Shown piece after piece: positions 58,500-64,000 of a stretch of 64,000 nucleotides of DNA. The notes beneath the pieces are model-generated. The model searched no databases, had not been told where the DNA came from, and saw only the letters and a list, made by a program, of their open reading frames with translations. The position numbers were made by a program, and so were the translations under genes. The stretch comes from Rubrobacter xylanophilus (GTDB taxonomy: Bacteria > Actinomycetota > Rubrobacteria > Rubrobacterales > Rubrobacteraceae): the NCBI RefSeq assembly GCF_007164525.1, contig NZ_AP019791.1, forward strand, positions 1,041,501 to 1,105,500, in the 5' to 3' direction. How positions within the stretch are numbered: the stretch's first letter is position 1; each line of letters opens with the position of its first letter.

Positions 58500-59912
58500 T
58501 TACCATCGGGACCGGGCGGTATACAATACTTGTAGCTCCGTGAACCCAGACAGCCCCCACGGACCGTTCTCGACGCCGATACCGCTCCATTTTCTTCCCC
58601 CGAATGGTAGGTGAGGGTGGATGGCGAGGTGAGAGTTGATGTAGGAGGTCCCGCACTCCAGTTGGCCGGCTACCTCGGCGGCACGGTCGGTGTCGGAGCT
58701 CCAGACCGAACCGCAGAGCCCGAAGTGGGTGGCGTTGGCCCGTTCAATGGCGTCGTCGAGATCACTGTAGGGGATGACCGGGAGCGCAGGCCCGAACTGT
58801 TCCTCGTCCACGATGCGGGTGCCTTCCGACACCCCGGTGAGGATGGTGGGTTCGAAGAAGTAGCCGTCTCTCTCCATGGCTTTGCCACCCGCGACCGCCG
58901 TCGCGCCGTTCGCAAGCGCATCGTCCACGAGTTCCCTGACGCGTTCGAACTGCGGCTTGTTGTTGATCGGCCCGAGCTGAACCCCTTTCTGGGTTCCCTC
59001 TCCTACCCGTACCTTCCGGGCACGGGCGGCGAGTGCCTCGACGAGGTCGTCGTGCAGCGCCTCCGGCACGTACACGCGCTTGATGCCGGCGCAGATCTGA
59101 CCGCAATTGATAAATGCTCCCCAGAAAATACCGCCCGAGATAGCCGCGGGGTCGGCGTCATCTAGCACTATCGCCGGGTCATTTCCGCCCAGCTCTAAGG
59201 TAACGCGCTTGAGGTCGGGCGCTGCGGCCGCCGCGACGGCCTTGCCGGTAGCTACCGATCCAGTGAAGCTGATCTTGCGCACCGTGGGGTGGCTAGTCAT
59301 CCACGCTCCTAGCTCGTCGCCACCGCTGACGACGTTCACCACCCCCGGCGGCAACACCGCGTTGATCACCTCCCCAAACTTCAGCGTAGAGAGTGGCGTG
59401 AACGGGGAGGGCTTGAGCACAACCGTGTTTCCCGCAACCAGCGCAGGACCGATCTTCCATCCCGCAAGGAGCAGTGGGTAGTTCCAGGGCGTGATCGCCG
59501 CGACCACGCCAAGGGGACGCCGCACGACCTCAGCATAGGCGGTCTCGTCGTCTTGGATCACCTCGCGCGGCAGAGGCAGATCAGCCGAGACCTCAAGCCA
59601 CAACGCAGTCTGGGAAACCTCGTACGCTGCAGCTGGAACCGGTTTACCCTGCTCGGCGGAAAGTATGTCGGCCAACTCGTCCTGCGACTCCATGATCGCC
59701 GCAGCCGCCCTGCGCAATGCCTCTCGCCGGGGTTCCTCATCCCTGCGCCAGTCGACGAACGCCCTCGCGGCCGCATCGACCGCCTTGTCGAGTTGCTGCC
59801 TCGTGCAGTCGGGAGCCTCCGCAAAGACCTTCCCCGTAGCCGGGTTGATCACCCCGAACGTATCCGTCGCGGTGAGCGGCTCACCCCCGACCGTCATCAC
59901 GGTCCTAACCAT
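58500..59912 (-). CDS. Aldehyde dehydrogenase (cluster 2)
   Basis: A 470-residue ALDH with ITPWNYPLLLAGWKIGPALV, FTGSVATGKAV, VTLELGGNDPAIV (general base) and FINCGQICAGIKRVYV (nucleophile Cys). Cys position and the C-terminal HPHLPFGGRKWSGIGVENG are standard. GGAGGAGAT precedes the ATG. Between the CoA transferase and the NPD protein, 211 bp from the latter. Possibly oxidises the aldehyde made by the alcohol dehydrogenase at 47549. Confidence 0.9.
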   Translation of the reverse strand: MVRTVMTVGGEPLTATDTFGVINPATGKVFAEAPDCTRQQLDKAVDAAARAFVDWRRDEEPRREALRRAAAAIMESQDELADILSAEQGKPVPAAAYEVSQTALWLEVSADLPLPREVIQDDETAYAEVVRRPLGVVAAITPWNYPLLLAGWKIGPALVAGNTVVLKPSPFTPLSTLKFGEVINAVLPPGVVNVVSGGDELGAWMTSHPTVRKISFTGSVATGKAVAAAAAPDLKRVTLELGGNDPAIVLDDADPAAISGGIFWGAFINCGQICAGIKRVYVPEALHDDLVEALAARARKVRVGEGTQKGVQLGPINNKPQFERVRELVDDALANGATAVAGGKAMERDGYFFEPTILTGVSEGTRIVDEEQFGPALPVIPYSDLDDAIERANATHFGLCGSVWSSDTDRAAEVAGQLECGTSYINSHLAIHPHLPFGGRKWSGIGVENGPWGLSGFTELQVLYTARSRW

Positions 59913-59959
59913 ATCTCCTCCGATCTTCGTCTCTACCTCCGATCCCCGTCTCTAACCGT

Positions 59960-59982
59960 GGGCGCCCGGTCTTCGGGCGCCC
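59960..59982 (-). terminator. GC-rich hairpin between CoA transferase and ALDH genes
   Basis: GGGCGCCCG and CGGGCGCCC form a perfect 9-bp stem with a 5-nt loop. No T-run follows, so it may be a factor-dependent or attenuating structure rather than a classical terminator. Confidence 0.45.
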
Positions 59983-60034
59983 AGCGTCCCACTGGGAGAG
60001 GCCTCCGTAACCTGAGATCCCAGGTTCCACCGAG

Positions 60035-61318
60035 TTACTTCTTGCCTTCGTTGCCCCACTCGGCTGTCTGCCTGACGAGGCCTTCTATCTGCTCATCGCT
60101 GTATCCGAGAGAACTCAGGACCTGGCGCGTCTGCTCTCCAACCTCCGGTGCACCTCGGACCTTCGTCCTGGAGCAACCATCGAAGCGGATGGGCGAGTCC
60201 ACCGATTCGACTACGCTCCCCGAAGATCCCTGTTCGACCTCGATCCACGCCCCGACGGCCCGCGCCTGGGGGTCCTCGATCACCTCAGCGGGTGTCTGCA
60301 CCGGCGCCCACCACACGTCGTGCTGGTCGAATATCTCGATCCACTCGTGGAGGGGTTTCGTCGCGAAAGCCTCGTCGAAGATCGCGATGACCTCTCCCCG
60401 GTTCTTGGAGAGGCTGCGTTCGTCCTTGAAGCGCTCATCGTCGAGCAGATCAGTGCGCCCGATCGCCGCCAGCACGTTAGGTATATGCCGCGATCCCTCG
60501 ACCCCGACCAAGAAGAACCAGCGATCGTCGGCGGCGCGGTACGAGTTGTAAAGCGGCGTCGGGCAGACCTCACGCCGCGCGGGCGGGCGGGGGTTCCCAC
60601 CCATCGCCTTGACCCCCAGCACCCCGCCCAAAGCCCACATACCCGTGCGCAGCAGGGAAGCTTCGACGAATCGGCCCTTCCCTGTACCCTGGCGCTCTAC
60701 CAGAGCTGCGAGGATGCCAGAAGCAGCGGAGAGCGCGGTGAAGGTGTCCCCCATCCCCTGCATCAGAGTTGCAGGCGGGGTGCCGCGCGTCGTGATCTGA
60801 TGGGAGACGCCCGCACGGCCGAAGAACGCAGCCAGGTCGTAACCCGGGCGCTCCTGGTCGGGGCCTCCCCACCCATAGGCCGTGAGAGAGCAGTAGACAA
60901 GCCTCGGGTAGCGGTTCGTCACGGCCTCCGGCGTCAGACCGAGCCGCTTCAGGGCGCTCGGCCGCAGGTTGGTCAGCAGCACGTCCGCCTCTTCGAGAAG
61001 ACGGTCGAAGACCTCACGCCCCGGTCCGGTCCGGATCTCGATCGCAACAGATTTCTTTCCTCGGTTCGCTGAGATAAAGGCACCGTTCGGAGTTTCCGGC
61101 TTGAAGCCCATCGCGCCGAAGACTCTCCGCATCGGATCTCCGCCGGGAGCCTCGACCTTTATGACCTCCGCCCCCCAGTCGGACAGTAGACCTCCGGCCG
61201 CCGGACCCGCCATCCAGTGTGCGAGCTCGACGACCCTTATCCCGCGCAGCGGAGCGGGTGCTCTCCCGCCTTTTCCCACAGTCTCCAGACCTTCCGGCCG
61301 GATCTCCCTGCTGCTCAC
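60035..61318 (-). CDS. CaiB/BaiF family III CoA transferase (intact)
   Basis: A 427-residue enzyme. LRGIRVVELAHWMAGPAAGGLLSDWGAEVIKVE is the N-terminal motif, ANRGKKSVAIEI and NLRPSALKRLGL follow, and the catalytic Asp is in ERPGYDLAAFFGRAG, with VWWAPVQTPAEVIEDPQARA near the C-terminus. The GTG overlaps the P450 stop (GTGA). Transfers CoA between carboxylic acids. In this unit it may activate the acid formed by P450 oxidation. Confidence 0.9.
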   Translation of the reverse strand: MSSREIRPEGLETVGKGGRAPAPLRGIRVVELAHWMAGPAAGGLLSDWGAEVIKVEAPGGDPMRRVFGAMGFKPETPNGAFISANRGKKSVAIEIRTGPGREVFDRLLEEADVLLTNLRPSALKRLGLTPEAVTNRYPRLVYCSLTAYGWGGPDQERPGYDLAAFFGRAGVSHQITTRGTPPATLMQGMGDTFTALSAASGILAALVERQGTGKGRFVEASLLRTGMWALGGVLGVKAMGGNPRPPARREVCPTPLYNSYRAADDRWFFLVGVEGSRHIPNVLAAIGRTDLLDDERFKDERSLSKNRGEVIAIFDEAFATKPLHEWIEIFDQHDVWWAPVQTPAEVIEDPQARAVGAWIEVEQGSSGSVVESVDSPIRFDGCSRTKVRGAPEVGEQTRQVLSSLGYSDEQIEGLVRQTAEWGNEGKK

Positions 61319-62553
61319 GCATCCACCCTTTCGCCGACCTTAAAGTCCACGCGGTTGGGTCCGCGTACCTGGCCTCCGCTCCACGTGATATTCTCTGGAT
61401 CGGTCAGGTAGTAGTCAGGCATCGCCCGAAGCCACTCCTCGAGGCTGACTCGGAGCTCGAGCTTGGCCAGGCCTGCTCCGAGACAGCGGTGTGCGCCCCA
61501 ACCGAAGGTGATGTGGCGGTTCTTCTCACGATCTATCCTGATCTCGTTTGGGTCCTCGAAGACCTTCGGGTCCCGATTCGCTGCAGCGAACGGCAGGATG
61601 AGACGTTCCCCGGCGTGGATGCAACGACCGTGAAGCTCCACATCCTCCTTTGCAATACGGGCTATGGTGACCGGCGCATAGACCCTGAGCAGTTCTTCAA
61701 CCGCGCTCGTCATGAGGTCGGGTTCGGCTACCAACCGCTTGCGGTCCTCCGGATAAGTCGCCAGGTGCCACAAGCTGGCCCCGATGGCACTCCACGTCGT
61801 ATCTGCTCCCGCAATAAGGATCAGGAAGCACATTCCGAGCCGATCCTTTTCACTCAGCGGCCGTCCGTTTATCTCGGCGGTCGTCGTTGCAACGTAGCTA
61901 ACGAGATCGTCACCAGGGTTTTCCCTGCGCTCCGCAAAAAGGATCTTGAAGTAGTCGAGGATCTCGCGCACGACCGCGTTACGAACTCTCTGATCCTGCG
62001 GCCCGATTCTCACCAACCTGACCATCCAGTCGATGAAGCGCTCTTCGTTGTCGCGCGGCACGCCGAGCAGCCGGGTGAGCACCGCTATGGTCAGATGCCG
62101 AGCAAAGTCCCCTACCGCATCGCCCTCTCCGCGCTCTGCAAGCCCTTCTGAGAGGATCCTAGCTTCCTTGCGGACGAACGGCTCCAGCTCGGCGATCTTC
62201 TGGGACGTGAAGTACGGCTGCAGTAACCTCCTATAGCTCCGGTGTTCAGGAGGATCAGACGTTAGAGGCGGGATGAAGAGACCGCCACCCGGTCGCGGAA
62301 CCGGTCCACCGACCTCAACCGCTCTCGATGAGAACCGCTCCGGGTCACGAGCGATCTGGCGAATATCGTCGTACTCTACCGGCATCCACGACCCTCCCCA
62401 GAGGTCGCTGTGCGCCACCGGGCATCCCCCCTCGCGCATCTTATCCCACAGCGAGAACGGGTCGTCGGTGAACTCCGAAGAGAAGATATCGTAGTTGTCC
62501 GCCCACTTACATCCGTGCGGCTCTGACTTCCTCTTCTTACCTGGCTCAGCCAT
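61315..62553 (-). CDS. Cytochrome P450 (bacterial class)
   Basis: A 412-residue soluble P450. ILIAGADTTWSAIGASLWHLA is the I-helix oxygen-activation motif, EELLR the ExxR, and ITFGWGAHRCLGAGLAKLEL the heme-ligand loop with Cys near residue 358. ERFSSRAVEV and FIPPLTSDPPEHRSYRRLLQP are typical of bacterial fatty-acid/terpenoid P450s. No ferredoxin or reductase gene is adjacent. It likely hydroxylates the lipophilic substrate of cluster 2. Divergent from the crotonase at 62699. Confidence 0.93.
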   Translation of the reverse strand: MAEPGKKRKSEPHGCKWADNYDIFSSEFTDDPFSLWDKMREGGCPVAHSDLWGGSWMPVEYDDIRQIARDPERFSSRAVEVGGPVPRPGGGLFIPPLTSDPPEHRSYRRLLQPYFTSQKIAELEPFVRKEARILSEGLAERGEGDAVGDFARHLTIAVLTRLLGVPRDNEERFIDWMVRLVRIGPQDQRVRNAVVREILDYFKILFAERRENPGDDLVSYVATTTAEINGRPLSEKDRLGMCFLILIAGADTTWSAIGASLWHLATYPEDRKRLVAEPDLMTSAVEELLRVYAPVTIARIAKEDVELHGRCIHAGERLILPFAAANRDPKVFEDPNEIRIDREKNRHITFGWGAHRCLGAGLAKLELRVSLEEWLRAMPDYYLTDPENITWSGGQVRGPNRVDFKVGERVDA

Positions 62554-62627
62554 CTATTCCTCCGATCACTACCCTACTCCATCCCTGTGCAACAGTGCCA
62601 AAGCGACTACGTTACCCTTACCAGGAC

Positions 62628-62652
62628 TTTATACTACAATATTTGGTATAAA
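62628..62652. promoter_or_regulatory. Inverted repeat in the P450/crotonase divergent promoter
   Basis: TTTATAC (62628-62634) and GTATAAA (62646-62652) are exact complements separated by 11 bp of A/T-rich sequence. A/T-rich promoter elements for both directions lie here. Likely a regulator site, possibly for the PaaX-type protein at the right edge. Confidence 0.5.
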
Positions 62653-62698
62653 CTGTCAAAATATGTAGATGAACAGGGCAAGACGCGAGGAGGCAAAC

Positions 62699-63586
62699 GT
62701 GGCCGATGAGGTGATTCTGGAGAAGGATGGGGCAATTGCGAGGTTGATCCTCAACCGACCGGAGAAGCACAACGCGCTGAGCTTCGCAGGACTAGATGAG
62801 CTTGTTGAGGCCCTGCACAAGGCTGAGGATGACGACGAGATTAAGGTGATCATCCTCAAAGGACGTGGCCCGTCTTTTTGCGCCGGCCACGACTACGACG
62901 ATGCGGTGCGGTCCTACGGGCTTGCGCGAGAGGGCTCAGCGAACACGGCAGAAGGCGAGTCGGGAGAGTCCGAACAGAAGCCACGGCGCCCGAGCCAGCG
63001 CTCCCGGCTCCAGCGCGACCGGAAGCTGGCCGAGAACTACATGGCGTTCCAGTACTCGATCAAGCCGATCATCGCCCAGGTCCATGGTCACTGCATTGGT
63101 GCGGGGATGTACCTGGTGGAGCTCGTGGACCTAGCGATCGCCGCCGACACGGCGAAGTTCAGTCATGCCGAACAGAGGCTAGGTCTGGCCGGGAACACCT
63201 GGCAGTTGAACGCACAGATCCTCATGTACGGTCCGAAAAGGGCGCGGGAGGTATTGCTTCTAGCGGAGGAGTTCAACGGTCGGAGGGCTGCCGAGCTGGG
63301 TCTCGTCAACCGCTCTGTCCCGGAAAACGACCTCGAGTCAACCGTCGAGTCGTGGGCGCGCAAGGTGGCAAGGCACCCGAAGGACGCACTGGTAATGGGC
63401 AAGGCTGTCCATCAGATGGCGCTGGACGATCTCGGCTACACGCAGCAGTTCTGGCGTGGCTATGTCGGGCACTCGCTCAGCACGAACATCAAGTACGAGC
63501 CAGAGGACTACAACTTCCTGCGGGAACGGAGTCAGCGCGGCACGCGCGGTGCTTTCCACGGGCGAGAAGAGCACTTCGGAGGCTAA
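62699..63586 (+). CDS. Crotonase-family protein with non-canonical active site
   Basis: A 295-residue crotonase fold with a long charged insert (about residues 80-110, rich in Ser, Arg, Gln). The oxyanion hole is SFCAGHDYDDA. The first hydratase Glu is replaced (GAGMYLVELVD, Tyr), whereas an acid remains at the second (HAEQRLGLAG). GTG at 62699 has GAGGAGGC 5 bp upstream and is preferred over ATG 62669. Enoyl-CoA isomerase or hydrolase activity is possible, but standard hydration is unlikely. Confidence 0.8.
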   Translation: MADEVILEKDGAIARLILNRPEKHNALSFAGLDELVEALHKAEDDDEIKVIILKGRGPSFCAGHDYDDAVRSYGLAREGSANTAEGESGESEQKPRRPSQRSRLQRDRKLAENYMAFQYSIKPIIAQVHGHCIGAGMYLVELVDLAIAADTAKFSHAEQRLGLAGNTWQLNAQILMYGPKRAREVLLLAEEFNGRRAAELGLVNRSVPENDLESTVESWARKVARHPKDALVMGKAVHQMALDDLGYTQQFWRGYVGHSLSTNIKYEPEDYNFLRERSQRGTRGAFHGREEHFGG

Positions 63587-63656
63587 CGCACTCGGGGTCC
63601 AGGCATCCGAGCCTGGCATGTAGTACAGGTCTACCTCCTGACTCGAGGTGCCCAAT

Positions 63657-64000
63657 CTAGCGCTCGTTGAGCTCGTGCCACCTGTCATGGGCGGCTTCGT
63701 GCCAAGCAGCGCGGCGCTCCTGAAAGAACGCGGCCGCCCGACGCCCGATCCAGTCCGGGGGAAGTAGGCTGTCCGGAAGCTGGGGGTCTATGAACGGAAG
63801 CCTCTGCCAGTCGTTCACCAGCCGGACCTGAGCGAAGAGGATCGAGTCTTCGTCCTCGAGCCGGAGTCCCTCATAGTTCTTCAGTAGCTCTTCATAGTAC
63901 TCCGCGATCGAGTCCAGGTTCCAGGCGCGGTCGACCAACTCATGGTCGCTGAGCCCGATGCCGGTGGAAGACCCCACGAACGAGAACGTAGAGTCGGATA
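63657..64000 (-). CDS. PaaX-type transcriptional regulator, C-terminal part
   Basis: Open frame running off the right edge, stop at 63657. ELVDRAWNLDSIAEYYEELL, FAQVRLVNDWQRLPFIDPQLP and LLPPDWIGRRAAAFF are the C-terminal PaaX domain pattern. The helix-turn-helix N-terminus would lie beyond 64000. An internal GTG at 63977 gives a 106-residue product but is not the real start. PaaX proteins are aryl-CoA-responsive repressors, so this one may control cluster 2. Confidence 0.75.
   Translation of the reverse strand, partial: SDSTFSFVGSSTGIGLSDHELVDRAWNLDSIAEYYEELLKNYEGLRLEDEDSILFAQVRLVNDWQRLPFIDPQLPDSLLPPDWIGRRAAAFFQERRAAWHEAAHDRWHELNER

Noticed and set aside
1-64000. CRISPR array or rRNA operon
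   Set aside because: No regularly spaced direct repeats and no rRNA-like stretch were seen.

Overview
The window reads as a chromosomal segment of a high-GC, Gram-positive-type actinobacterium. The gene families and their arrangement (clustered acyl-CoA ligases, CoA-ester dehydrogenases and crotonases, GTG/TTG starts, 4-bp stop/start overlaps) fit a Rubrobacter-like thermophile. That assignment is an inference from gene content, not a database match.

Layout. (1) 1-3033: a PTS module, with a GlcNAc-type EIIC (cut by the window edge), EI and HPr. (2) 3034-9042: one leftward operon encoding an aromatic amino acid ammonia-lyase with a Phe-type selectivity pair, an acyl-CoA ligase, a thiolase, an SDR and an alpha/beta hydrolase. 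It looks like a route from phenylalanine through cinnamoyl-CoA towards benzoyl-CoA. (3) 9142-12206: a MarR regulator beside a near-perfect 27-bp palindrome, a divergent TspO-like membrane protein and an ABC-2 exporter. (4) 12203-16178: adenine deaminase, MBL hydrolase and glutaryl-CoA-dehydrogenase-like flavoprotein, translationally coupled. (5) 16249-22327: an atypical paa operon: paaA, a short paaD, two paaB-like genes, paaC, a separate 40-residue PaaD-type zinc ribbon, a PaaY-like hexapeptide protein, ALDH, enoyl-CoA hydratase and a terminal TetR gene. (6) 22383-29596: an ALDH / benzoate-CoA-ligase-type / aryl-alcohol dehydrogenase / amidohydrolase operon, then paaH-like and crotonase genes. 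Variants of a 14-bp pseudopalindrome occur at four promoter regions across blocks 2, 5 and 6. (7) 29640-33276: MFS transporter, flavin disulfide oxidoreductase family member and small membrane proteins. (8) 33299-37631: a mercury operon (merA, merB, ArsR-type regulator, merE-like, TlpA-like lipoprotein, CcdA). (9) 37674-40194: peroxiredoxin, ACT protein, a decayed Fpg-type glycosylase and a uracil-DNA glycosylase that lacks the usual Fe-S cysteines.

At 40826-40868 lies the 3' half of a tRNA-Thr(CGU), the expected footprint of an element integrated in a tRNA gene. To its right are broken genes (a DNA methylase, a HerA-type ATPase, a tyrosine integrase) and a glycerol dehydrogenase. Then comes a second CoA-ester catabolic cluster (46455-64000) with visibly lower GC in codon third positions. 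It carries paralogues of cluster 1 (MBL hydrolase, GcdH-like flavoprotein, zinc alcohol dehydrogenase) plus two AMP ligases, two CaiB-type CoA transferases, a nitronate-monooxygenase-type flavoprotein, an ALDH, a P450, two crotonases lacking canonical catalytic glutamates, and the end of a PaaX-type regulator.

The second cluster is decaying. One ligase has an amber codon just before its catalytic lysine, and one CoA transferase is split by an intact IS1380-family element with a CTAG target duplication. The right boundary of the island is not in the window.
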